64,000 nucleotides of DNA, taken from contig CALTBR010000002.1 in assembly GCA_943842425.1 (NCBI GenBank), positions 372,001-436,000 of the forward strand, read 5' to 3'. Positions 54,404 through 63,612 of this stretch are shown piece by piece. Numbering within the stretch: position 1 is the first letter of the stretch; each line of letters begins with the position of its first letter. A program made the translations under genes and the position numbers. The stretch comes from UBA974 sp002292405 (GTDB lineage Bacteria; Bacteroidota; Bacteroidia; Flavobacteriales_D; Sanyastnellaceae). The notes below the pieces were generated by a model. The model saw nothing but the letters and a program-made list of their open reading frames with translations, did no database searches and was not told the DNA's origin.

Positions 54404-56626
54404 ATGCGTTTATCATCTTTTATATTCGCATTTACTGCCTTTTTAGCTTGCAGTTCGTGTTCAAATTCTATGGCTCCTATGAGTGACACTACTTTGTTTA
54501 AACATACTAACAAGCTAATAAACTCATCAAGTCCATATTTACAACAACATGCCCATAATCCAGTTGATTGGATGGCATGGGGAGATGAGGCTTTTGAGAA
54601 AGCTGAGAAAGAAGGGAAGCTTGTCTTTATAAGTGTTGGCTATAGCGCTTGCCATTGGTGCCATGTTATGGAACACGAAACTTTCGAGAATGAAGAGGCT
54701 GCAGATTATATCAATGAACACTTTGTGAGTGTTAAGGTCGATCGAGAAGAAAGGCCTGATGTTGATGCAGTGTATATGAATGCTGTGCAGTTGATGACAG
54801 GAAGAGGAGGCTGGCCATTGAATTGCGTGGCTCTTCCTGATGGCAGACCTGTGTTTGGTGGCACTTATTTTCCCAGAACAACATTTATTGAAAGACTTCA
54901 AAGTATTGTAAAGATCAAGGATAATGATATTCAAAAATTAGATCAATATGCTGCTCAGCTCTCAGAAGGGGTAGCATCTTCTGATTTACTTATTGCTCCA
55001 ATTGAAGGTTTAGCGAAGGATGCTGCTGGGTTTGTTTGGTCTAAAAGTGAGAGAAATAAATTCGGAGCTGAAATAGATGCGAAAGTAGATAACTGGAGGA
55101 GGTCTTGGGACAGGGATAAAGGCCTTTCAAAAGGAGCCCCTAAGTTTCCAATTCCGACTAATTTAGATTTCCTTTTACATTATGGAACAGTTAGAAATGA
55201 CAAGGATGCCCTTGCTCAAGTGAAGCTTACTTTGGACAATATGGAAAGAGGTGGGATCTATGATCAGGCTGGTGGTGGGTTTGCTCGGTATAGCACTGAT
55301 GCAGATTGGAAAATACCTCATTTTGAAAAAATGCTGTATGACAACGGACAGCTTTTAACCACCTATTCTAATGCCTTTAGAGTCTTTTCTGAAGAGAGAT
55401 ATAAAGACGTGGCTCTAGGGATCATCGATTTTATAAATCAAGAGCTTGATGATCCTTCTGGAGGATTTCGCAGCGCCTTAGATGCTGACAGTGATGGGGT
55501 TGAAGGCAAGTATTATGTTTGGGATGAGGATGAGTTAGCTCTTGCTCTCACACCTGAGGATTTAAAGATTGCATTAACTGCCTATGACATTCATGGCAAA
55601 TCTTATTGGGAACACCATAACAGTGTTTTAATGCGTTGGGAAAGTGACGAAAATCTCGCAGATGCTGTCGGGTTGAGTGCTCAAGAATTTCGTGATAGGC
55701 TTAATATCATTAATCAGGTTTTATCCAACTACAGAGATGGAAAAAACGCTTTAGGTAAAAAGAGTCACATTCCAAGGATTAAACCTGGATTAGACGATAA
55801 AGTTTTAATTTCTTGGACAGCTCTCACAGTTAGTGGATTGTGCGATGCGTACAGAACTTTTGGCAATGAAAAGCACCTCAATAGAGCGGAAAAAGCATTA
55901 GATTTTATTTTGAAAACTCGAAAAGCTGACGGTTCACTATTTCATGTTTATCATGAAAAAGACGGAGCACATATCAATGCCTTTTTAGAGGATTATGCCT
56001 TTACAATTGCAGCTTGTATAGATATGTATGAAGCTACTTTTCATCCCAAATGGTTAATTGAAGCAAAGGAATTAATGCTCATCAGTTTTGATAAATTTTA
56101 CGATACAAAAACAGGTGTATTTTGGTATACCTCAAATGAGGAAAAAGAGCTTTTTGCAAAAAAACAAGAAAATGACGACAGCGTGATCCCGTCTTCAAAT
56201 TCAACTATGGCAGACAACCTTTTCCGGTTGGGTAGATATGATTCAAAATTTAATTGGATCGAGTACTCAGATAGAATGTTACTTTCAGCTTGGGAAAACA
56301 GCAATAATATAAGAAGGTCTACAAACTGGGCTCAGGTTTTACTGAAGCGCACATTACCCTTTTATGAAGTCGCTATTTCTGAAAGTATCCCTGAGAAAAT
56401 AAACAATACAAGAAAAAAAATAGATTTAAAATATTATCCTCAAATCATCTTAGCAGGCGGCATTGATTTACCTGGTCAACCCGAGTTTTTGAAAGGGAAA
56501 TATCCATCTTCGAATACAGATAAATTATCTACCAGATTTTTTATTTGCCAAGAGGGCTCATGTAAACTTCCTGTGGAGTCACTTATTGAAGTTAATAACT
56601 TGCTCAAGGTCGGACACAGAGATTGA
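54404..56626 (+). CDS. YyaL/SSP411-type thioredoxin-domain lipoprotein
   Basis: The open frame reaches back to 54269, but the ATG at 54404 gives a signal peptide MRLSSFIFAFTAFLAC with a FLAC lipobox (Cys16). About 740 aa. The N-terminal DUF255 thioredoxin-like domain has YSACHWCHVMEHETFENEEA (CxxC redox pair) and HFVSVKVDREERPDVDAVYM. A long (alpha/alpha)6-like domain follows with GGIYDQAGGGFARYSTDADW and HFEKMLYDNGQLLTTYSNAF. Members of this family are usually cytoplasmic; the lipoprotein signal here predicts a membrane-anchored, envelope version. Confidence 0.88.
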   Translation: MRLSSFIFAFTAFLACSSCSNSMAPMSDTTLFKHTNKLINSSSPYLQQHAHNPVDWMAWGDEAFEKAEKEGKLVFISVGYSACHWCHVMEHETFENEEAADYINEHFVSVKVDREERPDVDAVYMNAVQLMTGRGGWPLNCVALPDGRPVFGGTYFPRTTFIERLQSIVKIKDNDIQKLDQYAAQLSEGVASSDLLIAPIEGLAKDAAGFVWSKSERNKFGAEIDAKVDNWRRSWDRDKGLSKGAPKFPIPTNLDFLLHYGTVRNDKDALAQVKLTLDNMERGGIYDQAGGGFARYSTDADWKIPHFEKMLYDNGQLLTTYSNAFRVFSEERYKDVALGIIDFINQELDDPSGGFRSALDADSDGVEGKYYVWDEDELALALTPEDLKIALTAYDIHGKSYWEHHNSVLMRWESDENLADAVGLSAQEFRDRLNIINQVLSNYRDGKNALGKKSHIPRIKPGLDDKVLISWTALTVSGLCDAYRTFGNEKHLNRAEKALDFILKTRKADGSLFHVYHEKDGAHINAFLEDYAFTIAACIDMYEATFHPKWLIEAKELMLISFDKFYDTKTGVFWYTSNEEKELFAKKQENDDSVIPSSNSTMADNLFRLGRYDSKFNWIEYSDRMLLSAWENSNNIRRSTNWAQVLLKRTLPFYEVAISESIPEKINNTRKKIDLKYYPQIILAGGIDLPGQPEFLKGKYPSSNTDKLSTRFFICQEGSCKLPVESLIEVNNLLKVGHRD

Positions 56627-56650
56627 TTTCTGTGTTAACTTGGGCTTTGT

Positions 56651-57469
56651 ATGATTAATCATGTTTCATTCTGTGCGAACATAATTAAACTTAAGTCTTC
56701 TGGATTTATTCCAAAAGTGGGGTTAATATTAGGATCCGGATTAGGATCCTTCGCACAGCAGGTTGAAGTTACCTCAAAAATTTCATTTGAAGATTTGTCC
56801 GGATTTCCAAAAGCTGGAGTAGGCGGTCATGCCGGACAATTGATCTTAGGATATATTGAAGGCACAAAAGTAGCGATACTACAAGGACGAGCTCATTATT
56901 ACGAGCATGGAAAAGCTGATGCAATGTCTGTCGCCATTAGAACATTTAAAGAAATCGGCTGTGAATCTCTCGTTTTAACAAATGCAGCTGGAGCGATAAA
57001 TAAAAACGTAAACCCAGGTGATTTAATGCTGATCACAGATCACATAAATATGACAGGAGTATCACCTCTTTTTGGAGAAATAGGCAACGACAGATTCGTC
57101 GATATGTGTGATGCATATAACGCTAAGCTCTCCGATAAAATGCGCTCAGCAGCTGACGAGAATAATATTAATATAACAGAAGGTGTATATGCTTGGTGGT
57201 GCGGCCCTCAATTTGAGACGCCAGCTGAGATTAATGCACTCGGAATTCTCGGTGCAGATGCCGTTGGAATGTCAACTGTGCCGGAGGTTATCGTAGCTCG
57301 ATATGCTCGGATTCCATTATGTGCACTGTCTATCTTAACAAATTATGCTGCTGGAATAGGTGATGTTACGCTTTCTCATGAACAAACCCTGCTTATCGCA
57401 AAGCAAGCTGAGCAATCTGTAACCTTAATACTTAGTTCTTACTTAAAATCATTTTCTAATGAAGATTGA
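56651..57469 (+). CDS. punA: Purine nucleoside phosphorylase
   Basis: 272 aa trimeric-type PNP: (deoxy)guanosine or inosine plus phosphate to base and (deoxy)ribose-1-phosphate. Phosphate loop LILGSGLGSFAQQV, GVGGHAGQLILGYIEG, LQGRAHYYEHG, LTNAAGAINKNVNPGDLMLI, CGPQFETPAEINAL and GADAVGMSTVPEVIVARYA. First gene of the deo-type operon; overlaps deoC by 11 bp. Confidence 0.96.
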   Translation: MINHVSFCANIIKLKSSGFIPKVGLILGSGLGSFAQQVEVTSKISFEDLSGFPKAGVGGHAGQLILGYIEGTKVAILQGRAHYYEHGKADAMSVAIRTFKEIGCESLVLTNAAGAINKNVNPGDLMLITDHINMTGVSPLFGEIGNDRFVDMCDAYNAKLSDKMRSAADENNINITEGVYAWWCGPQFETPAEINALGILGADAVGMSTVPEVIVARYARIPLCALSILTNYAAGIGDVTLSHEQTLLIAKQAEQSVTLILSSYLKSFSNED

Positions 57470-58421
57470 AAAATTAGAAAGAAATCCTGGTGTAGATTTT
57501 CAACTAGAACTATTCTGCGATATTAAAATTAATCGCAGTTCAGTTGAACAGAGATGTGCTGAATACGCTAAGAGACGTAGTATAAAAAAAGACAAGCAAG
57601 CCGCTTGGCTTTTAAAGGTCTTAACTTTAATTGATCTTACAACACTCTCAGGTGATGACACGAATGCGAGAGTACGCAGACTTTGTCGCAAAGCAATAAA
57701 TCCTATAAATAGCGTTTTAAAATCTAGGCTTTCAATTGACTCTTTAAACATAAAAACAGCGGCAGTTTGTGTTTATCATGAGATGTTAAGTGAAGCCTCA
57801 AAGCAATTAAAATCTTCTGGTGTTCATTTGGCTGCAGTTTCTACAGGATTCCCAGCAGGACTATCCCCACTTCCGCTTAGAATAGAAGAAATAAAATATT
57901 CTGTTGCTGCCGGAGCTGATGAAATTGATATTGTTATATCACGTCGCCACGTTCTTGAAGGCAATTGGAAAGCTCTTTATGAAGAGGTTAAATCATTTAG
58001 AGAGGCTTGTGGAGATGCTCACCTGAAGACAATACTCGCAACAGGTGAGTTGGGTAACCTAACAAATATAGCAAAGGCAGCACAGGTTTGCATGATGGCT
58101 GGCGCGGATTTTATTAAAACATCTACTGGAAAAGAACCTACTAACGCTACGCTCCCTGTGAGTTTAGTCATGGTGAGAATGATCCGAGATTATCACGAAA
58201 AAACCGGCTATAAAATTGGGTTCAAGCCGGCGGGCGGAATTAGTGACACCAAGACGGCATTACAATTTATGACTTTAATGCAGGAAGAATTAGGGCGAAG
58301 ATGGCTTGAGCCTGATCTATTTAGATTCGGAGCTTCAAGTCTTTTAGGGGATATTGAAAGACAACTTGATCATTTTACAAGTGGATTTTATTCTGCAGAC
58401 TATAGACATCCAATATCTTAA
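57459..58421 (+). CDS. deoC: Deoxyribose-phosphate aldolase (DERA), long eukaryote-like type
   Basis: Cleaves 2-deoxyribose-5-phosphate to glyceraldehyde-3-phosphate and acetaldehyde. 320 aa, longer than E. coli DeoC, with the IDLTTLSGDDTNARV signature of the animal-like type. Schiff-base lysine in ADFIKTSTGKEPTNAT at about residue 227; second lysine in GFKPAGGISDTKTA. EIDIVISRRHVLEGNW contributes the substrate-binding site. It overlaps punA by 11 bp and is followed after 16 bp by an aldehyde dehydrogenase that could use its acetaldehyde. Confidence 0.95.
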   Translation: MKIEKLERNPGVDFQLELFCDIKINRSSVEQRCAEYAKRRSIKKDKQAAWLLKVLTLIDLTTLSGDDTNARVRRLCRKAINPINSVLKSRLSIDSLNIKTAAVCVYHEMLSEASKQLKSSGVHLAAVSTGFPAGLSPLPLRIEEIKYSVAAGADEIDIVISRRHVLEGNWKALYEEVKSFREACGDAHLKTILATGELGNLTNIAKAAQVCMMAGADFIKTSTGKEPTNATLPVSLVMVRMIRDYHEKTGYKIGFKPAGGISDTKTALQFMTLMQEELGRRWLEPDLFRFGASSLLGDIERQLDHFTSGFYSADYRHPIS

Positions 58422-58437
58422 CTTTTAGCAATAGATT

Positions 58438-60801
58438 ATGAAATTAGATAAATCATTCGACAAACTAGAGTATAGCAAGGCGCTAGAGAGCGATAAAGAA
58501 GCCATGCAATGGCTTAGAAAAAACAACAATACATTTGGCCAATTTATTGGTGGGAAATTGATTTCAAAAAAGGATGCTGAGACAATAAATGTCATAAATC
58601 CCGCCGACAATAGCACTTTAGCTCACATCGAGATTGCTGACAAAAAACTGATCGATCTTGCCGTTAAGTCTGCAGGTGAAGCCCAGGAAAAATGGTATAA
58701 ATCTGGTGGTCACTCTAGGGCAAAAGTCCTATATGCTTTGGCTAGACTTATTCAAAAACATGCACGGGTCATTTCTGTTTTAGAGACCTTAGACAATGGC
58801 AAGCCTATTCGCGAGTCAAGAGATGCTGATATTCCACTTGCGGTAAGACATTTTTACTACCATGCAGGTTGGGCTCAGCTTCAAAAGTCAGAATTAAAAA
58901 ACTCCGAACCCGTAGGAGTCGTTGCCCAAATAATTCCTTGGAACTTCCCTTTCTTAATGCTGGCATGGAAAATTTCGCCAGCGTTAGCAATGGGAAATGC
59001 CATTGTATTGAAGCCAGCGGAAAACACTCCACTTACAGCAATGTTTTTTGCGGAGCTTTGTGAAGAGGCCGGAGTTCCTGCGGGTGTCATAAACATCATC
59101 AATGGTGCAGGAGAAACTGGAGCTGCTTTAGCAGCACATCCAGATGTAAATAAAGTTGCTTTCACAGGTTCCACATCTGTGGGTCGCGCTATACGTAAAT
59201 CGACCGCAGGCCAAGGAAAAAAACTCACGCTAGAACTTGGTGGTAAGTCCGCTTTCGTGGTTTTCGAAGATGCTGATTTAGATTCTGTTGTAGAAGGGGT
59301 GGTTGATGCTATCTGGTATAATCAAGGTGAGGTTTGTTGTGCTGGCTCAAGACTTTTAGTTCAAGCTAGTACCGAAGAAACACTCGTAAAAAAGCTAAAG
59401 GCTAGAATGGCCAATTTAAGGTTTGGAACTCCATTAGATAAATCTATAGATGTTGGATCGTTAGTGAGTTCACAACAGTTTTCTGAGATTTCAAAAATGG
59501 TGAAAGAAGGATTGAAAAGTGGGGGTGTATTATTTTCACATGAAAAACCTGATTCGACATGCAATTACTATCCGCCGAGTCTTATTACAGATATAGACTC
59601 TTCTCACCCTTTAGTGCAGGAGGAAATTTTCGGGCCCGTGCTTGTTGTAAGTAGCTTTAGAACACAGGAGGAGGCTATTCAACTGGCAAACAATACAAGA
59701 TATGGTCTTGCGGCAAGTGTCTGGAGTGAGAATATAAATCGTGCTATGCATGTTGCTCCGGGACTTATTGCAGGAGTGGTTTGGATTAACTGCCACAATA
59801 AATTTGATGCATCCTGTGGATTTGGTGGAGTGAAAGAATCCGGTTATGGAAGAGAGGGTGGAAAAGAGGGGCTTTTTGAATACCTTAAACCAGTAAAATC
59901 TGAATACAACAGTTCTATTTCACCTGTTAGTCCTAACGGCTTAGCTTCAAAACAAGACATAGACAAAACGCTCAAGTTTTACATCGGAGGAAAGCAAACA
60001 AGACCTGATGGAGGAAACAGCTCTAAGGTTCTCAATGCTGATGGCAGTACTGCCGCTTTTGTTGGCTTGGGAAATAGAAAAGATATTAGAAATGCTGTAA
60101 GTGCGGCAAAAAAAGCTGAAAGCTGGAGTGGTAAATCCGGACACTTAAAAGCCCAAATACTTTACTTTTTTGCGGAGAATTTATCAAATAGAAAAGATGA
60201 ATTTATTACACACCTTCAAACAAGTTGTGGCAGCTCTAAAAAAGAAGCTACATCCGAATTTGACGAGACAATATCACGTCTGTTTAGCTATGCCGCTTGG
60301 GCGGACAAATATGATGGAGCTGCTCATAACGCACCATATAGAGGAGTTACGCTTGCTCTTCCTGAAGCAATAGGTGTGATAGGAGTAATCGCTCCTGAAG
60401 AACAACCGTTGCTAAATGCTATTTCCTTAATCGCTCCTGCTATTGCAATGGGAAACTGCGTGGTTATTGTCGCTGGAGAGCGTCACTCAAACATTGTGTT
60501 TGAGTTGGTGTCAGTCATGGAGACTTCTGATATACCGGGCGGGGTGATTAATATCATAGCAGGAGATATTAAAGAGTTGGCTCCTCATTTAGCTGGGCAC
60601 GGTGAAGTGGGGTCGGTTTGGGCTTGGGCAAATAAAGAGGTGATTAAAGAGATTGAAACCCTAAGCGCTGAAAACTTGAAACGCACATGGTGCCATGACA
60701 ATAACGATAGAAATTGGTTAAAAACTCAGGAGTGTGAAGGAGTAGAGTTTATAAGACAGGCAACTCAGGTTAAGAATATATGGACCCCATATGGAGATTG
60801 A
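58438..60801 (+). CDS. Two-domain aldehyde dehydrogenase (ALDH16-like)
   Basis: 787 aa. Domain 1 (about 1-490) is a complete ALDH: IIPWNFPFLMLAWKISPALA, FTGSTSVGRAI, catalytic Glu in LELGGKSAFVVFEDADL, catalytic Cys in QGEVCCAGSRLLVQ, and EEIFGPVLVVSSFRT. Domain 2 (about 510-787) starts like an ALDH (FYIGGKQTRPDGGNSSKVLN, GVIAPEEQPLLNAISLIAPA) but is short and lacks the catalytic Cys and Glu motifs, as in the pseudo-domain of ALDH16. The gene sits between deoC and deoA, so oxidation of acetaldehyde from DeoC is the simplest role. This is inferred from context. Confidence 0.88.
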   Translation: MKLDKSFDKLEYSKALESDKEAMQWLRKNNNTFGQFIGGKLISKKDAETINVINPADNSTLAHIEIADKKLIDLAVKSAGEAQEKWYKSGGHSRAKVLYALARLIQKHARVISVLETLDNGKPIRESRDADIPLAVRHFYYHAGWAQLQKSELKNSEPVGVVAQIIPWNFPFLMLAWKISPALAMGNAIVLKPAENTPLTAMFFAELCEEAGVPAGVINIINGAGETGAALAAHPDVNKVAFTGSTSVGRAIRKSTAGQGKKLTLELGGKSAFVVFEDADLDSVVEGVVDAIWYNQGEVCCAGSRLLVQASTEETLVKKLKARMANLRFGTPLDKSIDVGSLVSSQQFSEISKMVKEGLKSGGVLFSHEKPDSTCNYYPPSLITDIDSSHPLVQEEIFGPVLVVSSFRTQEEAIQLANNTRYGLAASVWSENINRAMHVAPGLIAGVVWINCHNKFDASCGFGGVKESGYGREGGKEGLFEYLKPVKSEYNSSISPVSPNGLASKQDIDKTLKFYIGGKQTRPDGGNSSKVLNADGSTAAFVGLGNRKDIRNAVSAAKKAESWSGKSGHLKAQILYFFAENLSNRKDEFITHLQTSCGSSKKEATSEFDETISRLFSYAAWADKYDGAAHNAPYRGVTLALPEAIGVIGVIAPEEQPLLNAISLIAPAIAMGNCVVIVAGERHSNIVFELVSVMETSDIPGGVINIIAGDIKELAPHLAGHGEVGSVWAWANKEVIKEIETLSAENLKRTWCHDNNDRNWLKTQECEGVEFIRQATQVKNIWTPYGD

Positions 60802-60804
60802 TTG

Positions 60805-62139
60805 ATGGCATTATTGAAATATTTACCTCAGGAGTTAATTCGCAAGAAACGCGATGGTAAAACACTTACAAATTCTGAAATAGAATTTATTGTTAAGGGT
60901 ATGACTGACATGAGTTTTACCGATTCTCAGCTTGCTGCCTTTGCGATGGCTGTTTATTTAAAAGGTTTAAACATGGAGGAGAGAGTCAGTTTAACACTGA
61001 ATATGATGAACTCTGGGGATATTCTTTCTTGGAGTGATCTTGACTTAAACGGTCCAGTAGTTGACAAGCACTCTACTGGAGGTGTTGGAGATAAGGTGAG
61101 TCTGATGCTTGCTCCTATTGTTGCCGCTTGCGGTGGATATGTCCCTATGATTTCTGGTAGAGGGTTAGGTCACACAGGTGGAACTTTAGATAAGCTCGAG
61201 AGCATTCCAGGTTACAACGCTATACCAGATTACGACCTTTTTAGGCAAACGGTTAAAACTGTGGGGTGCGCTATCATAGGCCAAACTGCACGATTAGCTC
61301 CAGCAGATCAAAGGTTCTACTCGATCAGAGATATTACAGCTACAATAGAATCTGTAGATATGATTACTGCTTCAATTTTATCTAAAAAATTAGCCTCTGG
61401 TTTAGATGCTTTAATCATGGATGTGAAAACCGGAAACGGAGCATTTAGCGCCACTTACGAAATGGCCCAAGAGGTTGCAAAAAGTATTGCAACTGTAGCT
61501 TCTAATGCAGGAGTCCCAACCCGGTGCTTAATCACAGATATGAATCAAGTGCTAGGGACAACTGTAGGCAATTCAGTTGAGATGCACGAATGCATTGAGT
61601 TTCTCACTAATCCATCTAAAGCTGATAAAAGGTTGTTAAAAATCACATTAGACCTTGCAGCGCATATGCTTGAAATAAGTGGCATTACTTCTGATCTTAA
61701 ATCTGGATTTGCGAAAGCAGAAAAAGCGCTTGTAGATGGTTCTGCAGCAGAAGTATTCGAAATGATGGTGAGCACATTGGGAGGTCCCAATGATTTAATC
61801 ACTTCCCCTCACAAACATCTTGCAGCAACGTCGATTTCAAAACCTATTGTTGCTGAGAAATCCGGAGTTATAAACGCTATGGATGTAAGAGAAATAGGCC
61901 TTAGTATGGTAGCTATTAAAGCTGGGCGGGTAAAGTCTACCGATTTAATTGACCACTCTGTGGGCCTTACAAAATTTGTTCAAATTGGAGATCACATTTC
62001 AAAAGGAGAACCAATTGCCATGGCACATGTAAGAAGTAATTCGGATTATGAAATGCTTCAGAAAAGAGTATCAAAATCAGTAGTGATTGGTGAAACATCC
62101 CTTGAAGCACCTCTTACGTATCAGATTCTAAGCGTTTAA
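60805..62139 (+). CDS. deoA: Thymidine/pyrimidine-nucleoside phosphorylase
   Basis: Start at ATG 60805, 3 bp after the ALDH stop (an in-frame TTG precedes it). 444 aa. Signatures: DKHSTGGVGDKVSLMLAPIV (phosphate binding), SGRGLGHTGGTLDKLESIPG, IMDVKTGNGAF, ITDMNQVLGTTVGNSVEMHE. It splits thymidine/deoxyuridine (and perhaps uridine) to base and sugar-1-phosphate. DeoB, which converts the product, follows after 12 bp. Confidence 0.95.
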   Translation: MALLKYLPQELIRKKRDGKTLTNSEIEFIVKGMTDMSFTDSQLAAFAMAVYLKGLNMEERVSLTLNMMNSGDILSWSDLDLNGPVVDKHSTGGVGDKVSLMLAPIVAACGGYVPMISGRGLGHTGGTLDKLESIPGYNAIPDYDLFRQTVKTVGCAIIGQTARLAPADQRFYSIRDITATIESVDMITASILSKKLASGLDALIMDVKTGNGAFSATYEMAQEVAKSIATVASNAGVPTRCLITDMNQVLGTTVGNSVEMHECIEFLTNPSKADKRLLKITLDLAAHMLEISGITSDLKSGFAKAEKALVDGSAAEVFEMMVSTLGGPNDLITSPHKHLAATSISKPIVAEKSGVINAMDVREIGLSMVAIKAGRVKSTDLIDHSVGLTKFVQIGDHISKGEPIAMAHVRSNSDYEMLQKRVSKSVVIGETSLEAPLTYQILSV

Positions 62140-62151
62140 CTAGAATAATTA

Positions 62152-63426
62152 ATGGAGGTAAGAAGACCAAATCAAAAACAACGTGCCATCATTATTGTTC
62201 TTGACTCCTTAGGGATAGGCTCCAGCAAAGATGCAGTTCACTATGGCGATGAAGGGGCTGACACATTAGGTCATATCGCAGAATTGTGCGCTGCTGGAAA
62301 AGCAAATGGCAGTTGCCGATCCCAATCAGGACCGTTACACATTCCCAACTTAGCAAGATTAGGCCTCGCTGAAGCCGCAAAAGAAAGCAGAGGAAAACCC
62401 CTACCACATTCTTGTAAATCAAATGTAATTGATGGCGTATTTGGCTATGCCCAAGAAATCTCATCTGGAAAGGATACACCATCAGGGCATTGGGAAATAT
62501 GTGGCTTACCAGTCCTATTCGATTGGGGGGTGTTTCCTAACACGCCCAACTGTTTCCCCAAAAGCCTACTTGAAGAAATAATTTCAAAGGCAAACATTCC
62601 TGGTTGCCTTGCCAATTGTCACGCTTCCGGAACAAAGGTTCTCGTAGATTTCGGTGAGGAACATATGAAAACAGGCAAGCCAATATTCTACACATCTTCT
62701 GATTCTGTTTTTCAAATTGCAGCTCATGAAAAAACGTTTGGCTTAGAAAAACTATATGACTTGTGTGAAATTGTACGGAAAACAATTGACCCCCTGAATA
62801 TTGGTAGAGTAATCGCAAGACCATTTCTAGGTGATTCCGCCTCAAATTTCTTCCGTACATCGAACCGTCTCGACCTTACGACCCCACCTCATGAGCCCAC
62901 ATTACTCGATCATGTTTCCGAAGCAGGACTTCCAGTTATATCCATTGGTAAAATTAGCGACATCTTTGCTGGTAAAGGAATTTCTAAAAGCGTCAAAGCA
63001 CCAAACAACGATGAAATAATCAACCAAATCTTAGACCAAATGAAGGTTGTTCATGAGGGATTGATTTTCGCCAATCTTGTAGATTTTGACAGTAAATTTG
63101 GACATAGAAGAGATGTTTCTGGTTATGCAAATGCAATAGAAGAGTTTGATAAGAGACTTCCTGAAATTCTAAAACTCACAGGTGACAATGACTTACTACT
63201 TATAACAGCAGACCATGGCTGTGATCCAACTTGGAAGGGGACAGATCATACGAGAGAACATGTACCGGCACTTTTCTACTCTAAAAAAGTGTCTTCAAAA
63301 AACTTGGGATTTTTAACAACATTTGCTGATATGGGAGCTACAATATCTCATCATCTGAAAACACCGGCTCTTAAAAAAGGAGTTGTTTGCAACTTGTGGA
63401 GAAACAATACGAATATTTATCTTTAA
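62152..63426 (+). CDS. deoB: Phosphopentomutase
   Basis: 424 aa, alkaline-phosphatase superfamily. Moves phosphate from C1 to C5 of (deoxy)ribose, feeding DeoC. Metal and catalytic motifs: IIIVLDSLGIGSSKDA, GADTLGHIAE, SGKDTPSGHWEICGLP with the catalytic Thr, TSSDSVFQIAAHE, ANLVDFDSKFGHRRD, LLITADHGCDPTWKGTDHTR and EHVPALFYS. Last gene of the operon. Confidence 0.95.
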   Translation: MEVRRPNQKQRAIIIVLDSLGIGSSKDAVHYGDEGADTLGHIAELCAAGKANGSCRSQSGPLHIPNLARLGLAEAAKESRGKPLPHSCKSNVIDGVFGYAQEISSGKDTPSGHWEICGLPVLFDWGVFPNTPNCFPKSLLEEIISKANIPGCLANCHASGTKVLVDFGEEHMKTGKPIFYTSSDSVFQIAAHEKTFGLEKLYDLCEIVRKTIDPLNIGRVIARPFLGDSASNFFRTSNRLDLTTPPHEPTLLDHVSEAGLPVISIGKISDIFAGKGISKSVKAPNNDEIINQILDQMKVVHEGLIFANLVDFDSKFGHRRDVSGYANAIEEFDKRLPEILKLTGDNDLLLITADHGCDPTWKGTDHTREHVPALFYSKKVSSKNLGFLTTFADMGATISHHLKTPALKKGVVCNLWRNNTNIYL

Positions 63427-63612
63427 ACCCCAACTAAAAAACAGACGATATATACAATCAAATCTGTGATTTAAAAGAAGATTTTATCATGACATCAAGT
63501 CTAATTATACTGAAAACAAAGTAGTTGAAATTAGCATTTCACATTTTTTCACATCCATGAATAAAACCTTATATTTACCCCTTCTATTGAACTGCCTGTA
63601 ATACAACTGCGA

